Assembly (NCBI GenBank): GCA_022448605.1 | Contig: JAKVCM010000017.1 | Coordinates: 1-54,649, forward strand | Direction: 5' to 3' | From: Puniceicoccaceae bacterium | Lineage (GTDB): Bacteria; Verrucomicrobiota; Verrucomicrobiia; Opitutales; Coraliomargaritaceae | Length of the DNA: 54,649 nt | Shown here: one piece after another, positions 10,035-19,888 of the stretch | Layout of the letters: each line of letters opens with the position of its first letter | Numbering within the stretch: position 1 is the stretch's first letter | Translations under genes and position numbers: made by a program | Notes under the pieces: model-generated | Database searches by the model: none | What the model was told of the DNA's origin: nothing | The model's input: the letters and a program-made list of their open reading frames with translations, nothing else

Positions 10035-10850
10035 ATGACGGATTACCGACGCGAAAATAACGAAGATGAAGAGCTTGAAGCCTCTGAAGGGGGAGGTATG
10101 AGCTTTCTCGAGCACTTAGAAGACTTTCGCTGGACGGTAGGACGTAGTGTATTGGCCTTTATCACGGGTATTGTGCTGGCGACTTTATTTATTGGGGATA
10201 TAGCTGATTTTCTAAAGTTACCGATTGTGACTGCTTATGGATCGGCTGAGATGGCGGACGAGAACCTGATCACCTACCGGCCGATGGGAGTGATTTCGGT
10301 CTTCATTCAGATAGCATTTTTATCTGGCTTAACGCTTTCGATGCCCTTCGTACTTTATTTTTTGGCAGCTTTCGTAGCTCCAGGACTGACTGATAAGGAG
10401 CGTAAAGTTGTAAGGCCCGCCTGCTTTGCAGCTTTCTTACTCTTTTTAACCGGAGTGTGCTTTGCATTTTTTGTTATTCTTCCGCTTACCCTGTCGTTTT
10501 CAGTGCGACTGAATATGTTCTTCAATTTCGACCTCTTCTGGGCGGCTTCCGATTATTATAGCATGGTCGTCTGGTTTTCGTTGGCAACAGGCGCATTTTT
10601 TCAGTTTCCCCTAATAATCGTAATACTCGTCTATCTTGGCGTAATTCCTGTTCAGAGGCTTAAAGATATCCGTCGAGAAGTTCTTGTTGGACTGATGGTT
10701 TTTGCCGCATTTATGACCCCAGGTGGCGACTTTGTGTCTTTACCACTTATAACGGGTTTCATGTATGGTCTTTACGAGCTAGCCATCTGGGTGGGCATAC
10801 GCGTGGAGAAGAAGCGCCAAGAAGAACTGGAGGAGTGGGATATTGAATAG
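10035..10850 (+). CDS. tatC: Sec-independent protein translocase subunit TatC
   Basis: Polytopic inner-membrane receptor that binds twin-arginine signal peptides and starts export of folded proteins. The 271 residues begin with an acidic head, then the family motif [11 protein letters not shown]. Six hydrophobic segments follow, with [15 protein letters not shown] in the first periplasmic region and F-M-T-P-G-G-D near the fifth helix. A GGAG ribosome site lies 10 nt before the ATG. The partners TatA and TatB are not in the window. The gene is divergent from ppdK across a 233-bp gap. Confidence 0.95.
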   Translation: MTDYRRENNEDEELEASEGGGMSFLEHLEDFRWTVGRSVLAFITGIVLATLFIGDIADFLKLPIVTAYGSAEMADENLITYRPMGVISVFIQIAFLSGLTLSMPFVLYFLAAFVAPGLTDKERKVVRPACFAAFLLFLTGVCFAFFVILPLTLSFSVRLNMFFNFDLFWAASDYYSMVVWFSLATGAFFQFPLIIVILVYLGVIPVQRLKDIRREVLVGLMVFAAFMTPGGDFVSLPLITGFMYGLYELAIWVGIRVEKKRQEELEEWDIE

Positions 10851-11040
10851 TTTAGGTTCGCGTTCTGCGTGACTACTGAGTGTATAGGTAGATTTTGTGC
10901 TAAATTGGTTTCATTCGAGCATGTAATTGCTTACTCTACTTAAGCTTTCGTTGAGATACCTCTGGGCAATAGGATTAACAAACTACTAGATTGCGGAATT
11001 ATCTCGTGGTCGCGAAGAGACTGCGCGGAAAATCACCAAT

Positions 11041-11066
11041 AAAAAGGCCGTCCAGATCGGACGGCC
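11041..11066 (-). terminator. Intrinsic terminator of the small membrane protein gene
   Basis: Perfect 8-bp stem G-G-C-C-G-T-C-C (11046-11053 with 11059-11066) with a 5-nt loop, followed on the minus strand by five T and a further T-rich stretch. It lies 31 bp after the stop codon at 11098. Confidence 0.85.
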
Positions 11067-11097
11067 TAGAAATGAATGAGTGAAATCTAATACCCGT

Positions 11098-11337
11098 TTA
11101 CTTTTTTTGCTTTTTTTGGTCGAGCAGCACCAACATAAACATGTTGTATGCGAACCAGAACACTGCAGTGATTGGGACCGCAGTCAGACAAGCTTGTCCC
11201 TGTGCGATTAAAGTTCTAGTAGAGAAAGTAAACGGGACAAGCAAAATTGACATCAATACGAATACTAAAAAGGTGAGAATTAGGCCGATGATGTGGTGCA
11301 CGGGTGTGAGCAATTTTTGATAAGGAGTGTTATCCAT
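11098..11337 (-). CDS. Small two-helix membrane protein, function unknown
   Basis: A 79-residue protein I do not recognise. Two clear hydrophobic segments (about 15-38 and 48-72) are joined by a short loop, and it ends in a basic tail Q-K-K-Q-K-K. It has its own downstream intrinsic terminator, which supports a real transcript. Upstream is a 196-bp gap before tlyA, so it is probably expressed alone. An overlapping minus-strand frame at 11280-11522 has no protein-like features and was left out. No enzyme motif or metal ligand is visible. Confidence 0.6.
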   Translation of the reverse strand: MDNTPYQKLLTPVHHIIGLILTFLVFVLMSILLVPFTFSTRTLIAQGQACLTAVPITAVFWFAYNMFMLVLLDQKKQKK

Positions 11338-11533
11338 GCTTGTAAGTATAAAATTACTTGAGCGAGTCCTGTCAAAGCGAAAGTTCTCCTAAAAGCTTTT
11401 CTACTTAATATTAAATCTTCATACGCATTTGACCTTATTAACCATGATTTTGAGACTACTACATGGCGCTTTTTTCCGATGCCACCTCCAATGGAGCGGA
11501 AACTCAAGTCTAGCCTTTCCAATTGCTTAGTTG

Positions 11534-12304
11534 CTATTGGCGTGGACTTATCTTGCCGCGCCTAAGACCGAGGAGAAACTCGCGGTTGCCGTCGGCACCT
11601 TTAATTGATGATTCCATCGTACCAAGCAGCTCGGCGCATGGCAACTGCTCGAGAGCAAAGCCTTTTATCTTGGCTAGCACTCGATTATGAATTGTCTCGT
11701 CGCAGATGACACCACGCCCAGCGTCAACTTCGTGCTTTTCAGCTTCAAATTGAGGTTTGACTAGTGCAATTAAGTAGCCGCCGGCTTCAAGGAATTGCCA
11801 CACGGATGGCAATACTTTGGTCAATGAAATAAAGGATAAATCCATTACGATGCGAGGGTAGGCATCGCAGGGCAGGTCGCCTAACTGCAGGTGGCGGGCA
11901 TTCGTCTTCTCGATATTAGTCACGCGTTTGTCTTGGATCAGCTTATTGTGCATCTGCGCGCGTCCAACGTCCACGCAAGTTGCTTTGACGGCTCCGCGTT
12001 GCAGACAGCAATCAGTAAAGCCTCCAGTCGAAGCACCCACATCGAGAATATGCGCCCCTTCCATTCTTATTTCATAATGATCTAGGAAACCTTCGAGCTT
12101 TTCACCGCCACGACTCACGAAGCGGGACGGCGACTGTACTGTGACTTTGCTATCCACGGGTAGGCTACGTCCAGGTTTGTCGAGCCGATCGGTGCCAAGT
12201 TTGACCTTGCCTGCAAGGATCAGAGCTTTGGCTTGCGAGCGCGTGTCGGCTAACCCTCTAGCGACAAGAAGTTCGTCAAGGCGGGATTTCTTAACAGCTG
12301 CCAT
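11534..12304 (-). CDS. tlyA: TlyA-family rRNA (cytidine-2'-O)-methyltransferase
   Basis: SAM-dependent 2'-O-methylation of rRNA cytidines; the family is also annotated as hemolysin A. An N-terminal S4 RNA-binding domain (about 5-65: [11 protein letters not shown]) is followed by an FtsJ-like Rossmann fold with S-R-G-G-E-K-L at the linker and the SAM loop [13 protein letters not shown]. The acidic V-D-V-G strand and D-L-S-F-I-S-L segment complete the pattern. The 256 residues are typical. It lies 7 bp after mscS on the same strand, so the two are probably translated from one message. Confidence 0.92.
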   Translation of the reverse strand: MAAVKKSRLDELLVARGLADTRSQAKALILAGKVKLGTDRLDKPGRSLPVDSKVTVQSPSRFVSRGGEKLEGFLDHYEIRMEGAHILDVGASTGGFTDCCLQRGAVKATCVDVGRAQMHNKLIQDKRVTNIEKTNARHLQLGDLPCDAYPRIVMDLSFISLTKVLPSVWQFLEAGGYLIALVKPQFEAEKHEVDAGRGVICDETIHNRVLAKIKGFALEQLPCAELLGTMESSIKGADGNREFLLGLRRGKISPRQ

Positions 12305-12311
12305 TATTTGT

Positions 12312-13583
12312 TTATTCTGGGTCGGGGTTATCTCGCTTCACATGGAGTATCTCGCCTGAGCGAATGTGGAGATCCCTTTGCGGGTAAGGGATCTCGATAT
12401 TATTATCTTTGAAAGTATCCCAAACCTTAAGTAGTAATTCACTGCGAACGGCACCGATGCCGTTAGATGGATCTGCGATCCACATACGAAGCTCTAGATC
12501 TATAGAGCTGTCTCCAAAGCCAAGTAGTAAGCAGTTCGGTGCGGGAGAATCTAATACACGATTGGTAGAAGCCGCCACCGCAAGGATGAGTCGGATACAA
12601 TGGTGGGGATCGGCTTTATAGGATACTCCGATAGGCACCCGCACCCGTACTAAGTCGTCTGTGAAAGACCAATTAATGACTTTTTGTGTAATGAGATCTT
12701 CATTTGGTATGAGGTGCTCTGTGCCATCGCGAGTGATGACTGAGGCGTAGCGAGCGCGTAAATTATTGATCCATCCATAGGTGCCCTCGATTTCAATGAC
12801 GTCGCCTGGCTTGATCGAATTATCCAAAAGTAGGATGATGCCACTAACAAAATTAGAAACTACTTTCTGGAGACCAAAGCCGAGGCCAATGCCTATGGCA
12901 CCACCTAGAAATGCGAAAGCAGATAGATCAATTCCGATGGATCCAATCGCTGTTACCACCGCGACCGTTATAAGTATAATCCGCACGATCTTCGATATGA
13001 GTACTTTGAGTGAAGGACTCAAACGAGGGATTAATTGGATCTGACTCTCAGCGATCCGAGCTAGTGCAAGGCCGATCCAGAGGGTTAGGGCGAAGGCTAG
13101 TATGCCGGCTAGAACTGTCCAAGCTGAGAATGAATAACTTCCCAACTTGAAACTTAACCCACTGAGTAAAGCGATGCTATCTTCGACTAATGCTAGTCCA
13201 AAAAAACCACTTATTATGTAAGCAACAGCAGCAACTGGCTGTGCCCAAAAGCGTTTTTTTAATAAGCTGCTAGTCAGTCCAATCAGTATCCATGCGCCTC
13301 CAATATATGTAAAAAAGCGTATGACTGGCACCTCTAATTTGATCAGAAATTTAAATGCTAAATAGATTACGAGTAGCGCGAACCATTGGGTAATGAAGCC
13401 AAGATTTTGCTTAAGCCAGTCTTTGGGAGTAATGTTATCTGTAGTCGAGACTTTGTATTTTTTTCCAAAGATACGAGTGCATAGCCAAAGGAGAATGACG
13501 ACGATTAAAACTTCCCACAAATCGCTGTGATGAAAGCCTCCTTCGGGTACAAGTAAGTTACCCCAGTTTTGCATGAAATTCAT
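12312..13583 (-). CDS. mscS: Mechanosensitive ion channel, MscS family
   Basis: Tension-gated channel that releases solutes on osmotic down-shock. The 423 residues show several N-terminal membrane helices beyond the minimal three of E. coli MscS. The pore-lining TM3 equivalent is [13 protein letters not shown] near residue 230. The beta domain follows with [12 protein letters not shown] and [15 protein letters not shown]. The C-terminal alpha-beta domain is short. It is a medium-size MscS with an extended membrane region of YnaI type. The ATG at 13583 opens an amphipathic head before the first helix. tlyA follows directly. Confidence 0.9.
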   Translation of the reverse strand: MNFMQNWGNLLVPEGGFHHSDLWEVLIVVILLWLCTRIFGKKYKVSTTDNITPKDWLKQNLGFITQWFALLVIYLAFKFLIKLEVPVIRFFTYIGGAWILIGLTSSLLKKRFWAQPVAAVAYIISGFFGLALVEDSIALLSGLSFKLGSYSFSAWTVLAGILAFALTLWIGLALARIAESQIQLIPRLSPSLKVLISKIVRIILITVAVVTAIGSIGIDLSAFAFLGGAIGIGLGFGLQKVVSNFVSGIILLLDNSIKPGDVIEIEGTYGWINNLRARYASVITRDGTEHLIPNEDLITQKVINWSFTDDLVRVRVPIGVSYKADPHHCIRLILAVAASTNRVLDSPAPNCLLLGFGDSSIDLELRMWIADPSNGIGAVRSELLLKVWDTFKDNNIEIPYPQRDLHIRSGEILHVKRDNPDPE

Positions 13584-13896
13584 TAATCTATTAAGTTCCT
13601 TGTGCCCAGTTCCGCAATCTTTTAGATGAAGTACAAATAACCTTAATTTGTAAGCATGAAAACTTCTTCAATCTCCCTGAAAATTCTGAGATGAGCTTTT
13701 GCTGTAAATCAAATATTCAAGCAAAAACCTGTCTCGTATTAAGCCGATGAAGTTTTTGCTTCATTGCAAATGTGGCGAATCTCACTTGTTAGATTTCAGA
13801 GCGACTCACTGGCATAGCCCTCCACAAGCTTACATGCCACGCCATCAATCTTCATACTTCATTTTCTCCGCAGATTTAATAGGTAAACAATAGATT
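13584..13896. other. Divergent intergenic region mscS / rsmJ
   Basis: 313 bp without a gene. The main structure is a 9-bp inverted repeat, A-G-C-A-A-A-A-A-C at 13720-13728 with 13752-13760, and a short A-T-G-A-A-G / C-T-T-C-A-T hairpin inside the second arm. I see no T-run, RNA gene or protein-like frame; it presumably holds the two divergent promoters. Confidence 0.45.
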
Positions 13897-14739
13897 TTGA
13901 AAGCCTCACTTCTAGTCATCCTTTGTCCGACACAAAAGATACAAGCGCAGTTTCTCGCTGATCAATTTTCAATACCTATTGTTGACGGATCGCACCTAGC
14001 AATTGCTAAGCCGCGTGAGATTGAAGGTTTCGTGCGCTCCATCGTTAAACCAAATCATAGCGAAACGCGCTTTGTTTTTATGCTTTCTGATTTAGGTCTT
14101 TCGCTCTCCCAAATCGCCGAAGACAATCTACTGAGCATTCGCGCCGACTTTTACAGTCCATCAGTAAACTACCGTCGTCAGAAAGGGGGAGGTAAAGGTC
14201 AAATGATTGCTAGGGCCATAGGCCTAAATTCTCTTTCAGCACCATATGTATTAGATGCTACTGCAGGTCTCGGAAGCGACGCATTCGTGTTAGCTAGCTT
14301 GGGTTGTCCTGTCACTATGGTGGAGCGCGTCCCCGAAGTGCACGCTTTGCTCGCCGACGGCCTTCGTGTCGCAGGTGCGTGGGGCAGCGCTAAGGACCAA
14401 ACACTTATCGCGATACTCAAGAGAATGACACTTATTGAGTCTGATGCAGCTAAATACATGCAAACGCTTGAAGATACTAAGAAGCCTGAAGTCGTTTATC
14501 TCGACCCCATGTTTCCTGTACGCACTAAGAGCACCCAAGTAAAAAAGGAAATGCACGTCTTACAACAGTTAATCGGCAAAGATGTCGACGCCGACTTACT
14601 CCTGCAAACAGCCCAAGAATGTGCTCAGAAACGTGTGGTCGTTAAGCGCCCTAGGATAGCACCATTTTTAGCAGGACTTGAGCCTAATTATACCTTGGAA
14701 GGAAGGAGCAATCGTTACGATGTTTACTTAAACCACTAG
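13897..14739 (+). CDS. rsmJ: 16S rRNA (guanine-1516-N2)-methyltransferase
   Basis: SAM-dependent methylation of G1516 of 16S rRNA. The diagnostic segment is V-N-Y-R-R-Q-K-G-G-G-K-G-Q near residue 90, followed by the SAM loop V-L-D-A-T-A-G-L-G-S-D-A-F, then V-E-R-V-P-E-V and the catalytic-type V-Y-L-D-P-M-F-P block. The R-S-N-R-Y-D-V-Y-L ending is also family-typical. The gene begins with TTG at 13897; no ATG lies closer to the conserved part without losing the first strand. The 280 residues are slightly long for RsmJ because of the N-terminal part. It is convergent with the LysR gene, 10 bp apart. Confidence 0.88.
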   Translation: MKASLLVILCPTQKIQAQFLADQFSIPIVDGSHLAIAKPREIEGFVRSIVKPNHSETRFVFMLSDLGLSLSQIAEDNLLSIRADFYSPSVNYRRQKGGGKGQMIARAIGLNSLSAPYVLDATAGLGSDAFVLASLGCPVTMVERVPEVHALLADGLRVAGAWGSAKDQTLIAILKRMTLIESDAAKYMQTLEDTKKPEVVYLDPMFPVRTKSTQVKKEMHVLQQLIGKDVDADLLLQTAQECAQKRVVVKRPRIAPFLAGLEPNYTLEGRSNRYDVYLNH

Positions 14740-14749
14740 TGTAATCGAT

Positions 14750-15625
14750 TTATTTTTTTAGCAGTTTTTCCAAATATGGGTTTGGGTAGCGACGCGATGC
14801 GGTAATAGCGTAAAAGTTTTCGCGGATTTCAGGAATTTGGTAGAGCTCGATTAAGCGACCGTTCTTAAGTTCGTCTTGGACTACGACTGGTGGGACTATA
14901 GTGATGGCCTCTGTCTCGCGGGCTATCAGTCGAAGCATGGCCATGGCGTCTACTTCGGCTGCAATGAGTGGGCGAATGCCCTCGCGCTCCATGATTAGGT
15001 CGAAGCTTGCTCGAATATTACTTTCCAAGCTGGGTAGTATCATGGGAATATCTCTCAAATCGTGCGGGAACTTAAAATTGCGGCGCTTTTTAAAAGAAGG
15101 CGGGGCAACGAGACTGACTGCTTGTTCGGCCAGTAGTTGGCAGTGTATGTTCGATTCGTTATCGCGTAGCACGGGATTGTTCGAAAGCACGAGGTCAACC
15201 GTGTGTGCTTTTAACTGGGTCATCAAATTTTGTAAACTACCAGTGTGTATTACAACTTCGAGGGCTTGGTCATCCAAGGCTTTCTTTAAAAAGCTGAGCT
15301 GGAAATTTTTAGAAAGTGTCGAAACAGCGCCAACACGTAATACATCACGGTATCGCTTTTTTTGGTTATGAAGGGTGGCTAGCATTTCATCACCCGTACG
15401 AAAGATCGTCTCTGCGTAATCGAGCACCATTTTACCTTCCTCCGTCAATGACAGTGTTTTGTGCTGGCGGTCAAAGAGGGCGCATTCGAGACTATCTTCT
15501 AATTTTTTTAGCTGGATGCTCAGGGCCGACTGGGAAACATGAAGGCTTTCTGCCGCACGAGTTAGAGTACCTTCGCGAACAATTGCATGAAAATATCTTA
15601 GATGATGGTAGTTGAGCTTATTCAT
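14750..15625 (-). CDS. LysR-type transcriptional regulator, NhaR-like
   Basis: A 291-residue regulator with an N-terminal winged helix-turn-helix (about 1-62: L-N-Y-H-H-L-R-Y-F, then A-A-E-S-L-H-V-S-Q-S-A-L-S). A two-lobed effector domain follows, starting R-V-G-A-V-S-T-L-S-K. The Y-H-H-L-R-Y-F opening and V-G-A-V-S-T-L-S-K-N are closer to NhaR, the sodium-responsive activator, than to CbbR. It is divergent from dabB with 74 bp between starts, the classic layout for LysR control of the neighbour. I infer it regulates the dabB-dabA carbon transporter; the effector is not readable from sequence. Confidence 0.85.
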   Translation of the reverse strand: MNKLNYHHLRYFHAIVREGTLTRAAESLHVSQSALSIQLKKLEDSLECALFDRQHKTLSLTEEGKMVLDYAETIFRTGDEMLATLHNQKKRYRDVLRVGAVSTLSKNFQLSFLKKALDDQALEVVIHTGSLQNLMTQLKAHTVDLVLSNNPVLRDNESNIHCQLLAEQAVSLVAPPSFKKRRNFKFPHDLRDIPMILPSLESNIRASFDLIMEREGIRPLIAAEVDAMAMLRLIARETEAITIVPPVVVQDELKNGRLIELYQIPEIRENFYAITASRRYPNPYLEKLLKK

Positions 15626-15645
15626 ATATATATTTTATAGAATAA

Positions 15646-15660
15646 AAGTATAATTTACTT
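15646..15660. promoter_or_regulatory. Candidate LysR operator between regulator and dabB
   Basis: Perfect interrupted dyad AAGTA-N5-TACTT in the 74-bp region between the divergent starts, in a very AT-rich setting. Size and placement fit a LysR-type binding site that could act on both promoters. No direct proof. Confidence 0.4.
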
Positions 15661-15699
15661 ATATTAGATAAATTCAAGAAAATATGTTACATTTATTCC

Positions 15700-17277
15700 A
15701 TGGAAATATTTATCAGCTGTCTGACAATATGGATCGCACCTGCATCGCTCTTGTGGGTTATGCTTACTTCTAAATGGCTCAATGCTCGAGCATTCGCAGT
15801 TGGCCGCTTAGCTGAGGTTATTGCTTTGTTGAGTGTAGCCAGTGCGACAGTTGCCACCGTGCTATGGGCGCTGTTTGCAAAAAGTCCTGTCGAGATCTCT
15901 GTAACAGGTGCCAATTGGATCGGTATTCGCTTCGATGCGCTCTCCGCGATCATCCTATTATTGGTCTGTTTTATGGGGGCCATCATTCTACGCTATTCGA
16001 GAAACTATCTCGCTGGAGATAAAAATCAGGGGTACTTTTTTAAATGGATGTGCATTACACTAGGCGCTGTCATTGCCATGGTGCTCGCTCCGGGGCTTGT
16101 GCAGTTTGCCCTAGCATGGGTAGCTACTAGTTTGGGCTTACATAAGCTATTAATTTACTTCCCTGATCGCTTGGGCACGCTTCTTTCGTCGCGAAAGAAA
16201 TCGATGGTTAGTCGGGTAGGAGACCTTTGCCTGATCGCAGCTTTCTCGGGTATCTACATGATCTACGGTGTTCAAGACTTCGGTCATATCTTTGAAGTCG
16301 CGCAGATTAAGGGTAACTTACTATCTAATAACACTTGGATTGGTTGGTTGGTTATTTTTGGTGCGATCCTTAAATCAGCTCAGTTCCCTTTTCACACTTG
16401 GCTGCCCGACACGATGGGCGCACCTACACCCGTGTCCGCGCTTATGCACGCAGGTATTATTAATGGCGGCGGCTACTTGGTGGTTCGTCTGAGTCCTGTG
16501 CTTGTGCATACACTCGGTGCACTTCACATGCTGGCAATCGTCGGTGCACTCACTGCAGTCTATGCCTCAATGGTCATGCTCTCTCAGACCAGTGTGAAGC
16601 GTGCACTCGCTTACTCCACTATCGCTCAGATGGGTTTTATGCTTTTGCAATGTGGTCTCGGCGCCTTCCACCTTGCGGTGCTTCATTTGGTCGCACATTC
16701 GCTCTACAAAGGACACGCATTCCTTTCCTGTGGGTCTGCCGTCGAAACAGCAAAAAAGCTCAATGCGAAGCCGCATTATGCACAGCTAAAGCCGAGTCGC
16801 ATTTGGCTTGCGATTGGCATCTCTTTCGCGATCGTCCTTGGTCTAAGTATTCCTTTCAATCTCAGTCCATCTGATAAGCCAGGAATGCTGGTGCTGAGTA
16901 TGGTGCTTGTGATGGCGCTCACTCAACTTCTCTGGACAGCGATGCGTCGGGGCCAATCTGGTATCGCTTTCGCGGGAGCCACGGGGGTCGCCTGCAGTAT
17001 CGCCGCACTTTACTACTTACTCGCGATGGTTGCTGAAATGATGTTATCCTCTGCGGTGCCAGCTAAGATACCAATAGCACCAGTCTTCGAAACGATTATT
17101 GCTGTGCTTTTGCTTGGTTTCTTGGTCACGTCAATTCGCTTCCAAGACGGTGAGCCCGGATTCTTAACGGTCGCCTACAAACGCCGTCTCTATGTCCATG
17201 CGCTCAATGGTTTTTACATGAATAGCTTGGCTAATCGGCTTGCTCGTGCCATCGGCCTCATGCCGAGCAAGCGCTAG
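15700..17277 (+). CDS. dabB: DabB inorganic carbon transporter, membrane subunit
   Basis: Cation-coupling membrane subunit of the DAB complex, homologous to NuoL/MrpA proton-pumping subunits. The 525 residues carry about a dozen hydrophobic helices. The family signature F-P-F-H-T-W-L-P-D-T-M-G-A-P-T-P-V-S-A-L is near residue 230, followed by L-M-H-A-G-I-I-N-G-G-G-Y, and A-Y-S-T-I-A-Q-M-G-F-M near residue 306. The immediate downstream neighbour is dabA (22-bp gap), which distinguishes it from a respiratory complex I subunit. In the family model it uses an ion gradient to drive CO2 hydration by DabA on the cytoplasmic side. Regulation is probably by the divergent LysR gene. Confidence 0.9.
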   Translation: MEIFISCLTIWIAPASLLWVMLTSKWLNARAFAVGRLAEVIALLSVASATVATVLWALFAKSPVEISVTGANWIGIRFDALSAIILLLVCFMGAIILRYSRNYLAGDKNQGYFFKWMCITLGAVIAMVLAPGLVQFALAWVATSLGLHKLLIYFPDRLGTLLSSRKKSMVSRVGDLCLIAAFSGIYMIYGVQDFGHIFEVAQIKGNLLSNNTWIGWLVIFGAILKSAQFPFHTWLPDTMGAPTPVSALMHAGIINGGGYLVVRLSPVLVHTLGALHMLAIVGALTAVYASMVMLSQTSVKRALAYSTIAQMGFMLLQCGLGAFHLAVLHLVAHSLYKGHAFLSCGSAVETAKKLNAKPHYAQLKPSRIWLAIGISFAIVLGLSIPFNLSPSDKPGMLVLSMVLVMALTQLLWTAMRRGQSGIAFAGATGVACSIAALYYLLAMVAEMMLSSAVPAKIPIAPVFETIIAVLLLGFLVTSIRFQDGEPGFLTVAYKRRLYVHALNGFYMNSLANRLARAIGLMPSKR

Positions 17278-17299
17278 ACCTCTTGACTAAATTTGAACG

Positions 17300-19735
17300 A
17301 TGGATATCATTGAAAAAGATAGATTACACACACTATCTAGTCAGATCGACTCAGCGACTTCTAAAATCGCACCGCTTTGGCCGCTTTCGCACTTTGTCGC
17401 GGTTAACCCTTTTATCGGTTTTGCCGACCAAGACTTTGCTTACACCGCCGAGGCGCACAAACGAGTACAAGGATCAGACCTAGTGATGCCGATTACTTGG
17501 TTTAAAGAGAAGTTCGAATCAGGTGATGTTAGGCTCGAGAATCTTCGCGCTGCCGTTGCAGTCGCCACTCCTGAAATTGTTGAGAGCTTTGAATCAGCTG
17601 ATCAATTACTTAGCGCTGAAAATGTAGTGGCACTGCTCTCTAGTTCAGAAAAAAACCCTGATCCGCTGTATCAGACTTGCTCCTTCAGTGCGTATCTCGA
17701 TTCGCGTGAAGGCACGCAGTGGCAGCACGTAATACGCGAAGAAGTAGCCAAGTGGGTTGCTGCTTATGACGACGAGGGTCAATCTTCCTGGAAGTTCCCA
17801 TGGAAGGATCTCAGTCTCTTTGAAGGATGGAAAGCTGCCGCTCGGATCGACCGCAACCCAGAGCTGAATGGACTGACTGGTTTTCGCAAGTTCGTTGTCT
17901 CACTGCCAGACAATCCACACGCTTTGATCGATCAAGCCGTCGAGATGCTCCAGATGCCAGAGGAGCGCATCGAGTCCTTATTCTACCGTATTATGCTAAC
18001 TCTGCCTGGCTGGGCAGGGCACCTGCGTTACAAGGATCGTGAGCTTGAGATTCGCGGTGAGTCAGGGGACTCCTTAATCCAACTTCTGGCTATCCTGCTC
18101 AGTTACGATATGGCACTTTACGCGAACCATTCGGAAAGCAAAGATTGCGTCCTCGGTTGGCAGCGTAATTTGATAAAGGACCCCGCAGAAAACGGCTCGC
18201 TTAAGCTTCCCATCGACTTGGCGCAACGCCTCGTCTGGCAGTCGGCTATAGAGCACGTTTTTGAGGAAAAACTTTGCGCAGATATTAAGCCAAAAGCCAA
18301 AAGTGAGACTGACTCCCCGAGGCCTGACGTCCAAGCGATCTTTTGCATCGATGTGCGCTCTGAGGTTTACCGCCGCTCGCTCGAGTTGACCAATTCAAAC
18401 ATTCAAACGATCGGTTTTGCTGGTTTCTTCGGTTTACCGATCGAACATAGAATCCCTGGTCTTGGTGGCTCGCAATCGCGCTGCCCCGTACTCCTGGCAC
18501 CTCCTATACGGACTTCCGAGAACATGTTAGGCATTGAAGTTTCTGATTTCGATCAACTTGTTCTTCAGCGCGTCGATGCACGCGAGAGCAAACGCTCATG
18601 GAAGCGCTTCAAGGAAGCCGCTTCTTCCTGCTTTACCTTCGTAGAGACAATTGGCCTTAGTTACGCAGTGGAGCTAGTCAAAGATGCTTTTGGTCTCACT
18701 GCGAAATCTAGCAAAGATAAAGGTGCACCTGCATTTTTGGATGTATTTTCGACTGTGGATCGTGCAAGTCTGGCTGAAGATATCTTAAAGGGCCTCGATT
18801 TGTTAGAAAATTTTGCTCGCATCGTGCTTTTCTGTGGGCATGGCAGTGCGACTAAGAACAATCCCTACGCCTCTGGTCTCGATTGCGGTGCTTGTGGTGG
18901 TCACGCAGGAGATGCGAATGCTCGTCTTGCTGCTGCCTTACTCAACCAAGCCGATGTCCGTATCGAACTATCTGAGCGCGGCATTTTGATTCCCTCTGAT
19001 ACCGTATTTATTGGTGGTTTTCACAATACTACAACCGACGAGGTTTCTCTCTTCGACTATGAAGCCGTAGACGCAAGACTGATCGAAGAACTGACTGAAT
19101 CGTTGGACCAAGCTGGCCTACTCTGTGCGACCGAACGCTTTGCTCGATTCAGTGAAGCCGCCGAACAGAGTGAGATTACATCTGCTGTCCGTTTGCGTAG
19201 CCGCGACTGGGCGCAAGTCCGGCCTGAGTGGGCGCTAGCAGGTAACGCTGCCATTGTCATTGCGCCTCGCTCGTGGACAGCAGAGGCGAATCTTCAGAGC
19301 CGCGTCTTCCTTCACGAATATTCCGCCAAGAGCGACCCTCAAGGAGCCGTCCTAGAAAACGTTATCGCTGGACCCATGGTCGTCGCTAGCTGGATCAACT
19401 TGCAATACTTCGGGTCTTCGACCGACAACGCCCATTTTGGTAGCGGCCACAAATCGATACACAATGTAGTCGGCGGTGTCGGCGTAGCGCTCGGTAATGA
19501 ATACGACCTACGCCCTGGTTTGCCATTCCAGTCTGTGCACGATGGCAAAAAGCTTATCCACGAACCCCTTCGTCTACACGCCTGTATCGCAGCTGACACA
19601 AAGATCCTTGACGGTATACTAGAGCGTCAAAATCACGTTCGGGACCTCGTCGAGAACGCTTGGGTTCACCTTATCTCCCTAGGCGAGGATGGTCAGCAGT
19701 GGATACGCCGCCAATCTGATGGCACTTGGAAGTAA
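17300..19735 (+). CDS. dabA: DabA inorganic carbon transporter, carbonic-anhydrase-like subunit (DUF2309/UPF0753)
   Basis: Zinc-binding subunit that, with DabB, accumulates bicarbonate by energy-coupled, one-way hydration of CO2. The 811 residues retain the expected ligand set: C349 and D351 in F-C-I-D-V-R-S-E, H514 in C-G-H-G-S, and C529 in L-D-C-G-A-C-G-G. The His-to-Cys spacing of 15 and Cys-x-Asp pair match the active site described for Halothiobacillus DabA. The N-terminal P-L-W-P-L-S-H-F-V-A-V-N-P block is also family-typical. No Rubisco or carboxysome gene is nearby, so the bicarbonate more likely feeds anaplerotic or biosynthetic carboxylases, or pH homeostasis. Confidence 0.93.
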   Translation: MDIIEKDRLHTLSSQIDSATSKIAPLWPLSHFVAVNPFIGFADQDFAYTAEAHKRVQGSDLVMPITWFKEKFESGDVRLENLRAAVAVATPEIVESFESADQLLSAENVVALLSSSEKNPDPLYQTCSFSAYLDSREGTQWQHVIREEVAKWVAAYDDEGQSSWKFPWKDLSLFEGWKAAARIDRNPELNGLTGFRKFVVSLPDNPHALIDQAVEMLQMPEERIESLFYRIMLTLPGWAGHLRYKDRELEIRGESGDSLIQLLAILLSYDMALYANHSESKDCVLGWQRNLIKDPAENGSLKLPIDLAQRLVWQSAIEHVFEEKLCADIKPKAKSETDSPRPDVQAIFCIDVRSEVYRRSLELTNSNIQTIGFAGFFGLPIEHRIPGLGGSQSRCPVLLAPPIRTSENMLGIEVSDFDQLVLQRVDARESKRSWKRFKEAASSCFTFVETIGLSYAVELVKDAFGLTAKSSKDKGAPAFLDVFSTVDRASLAEDILKGLDLLENFARIVLFCGHGSATKNNPYASGLDCGACGGHAGDANARLAAALLNQADVRIELSERGILIPSDTVFIGGFHNTTTDEVSLFDYEAVDARLIEELTESLDQAGLLCATERFARFSEAAEQSEITSAVRLRSRDWAQVRPEWALAGNAAIVIAPRSWTAEANLQSRVFLHEYSAKSDPQGAVLENVIAGPMVVASWINLQYFGSSTDNAHFGSGHKSIHNVVGGVGVALGNEYDLRPGLPFQSVHDGKKLIHEPLRLHACIAADTKILDGILERQNHVRDLVENAWVHLISLGEDGQQWIRRQSDGTWK

Positions 19736-19888
19736 TGTGCAGCAAACTCGGCATACGCAGCTGATTAAAAGTCCCACAGGAGGGTATTCTGAATTTTGTC
19801 CTCTACTTGATACATTAGCCTTTTGTATTAAGTTAGGCTAGTGTTCCTCAAGCTTGCAAGTTGTGCAAAGAAATCCCTTTTTATAAGT

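Noticed and set aside
11280..11522. Minus-strand frame overlapping the small membrane protein gene
   Set aside because: Overlaps the start of a gene with clear membrane helices and its own terminator; the alternative product looks random.
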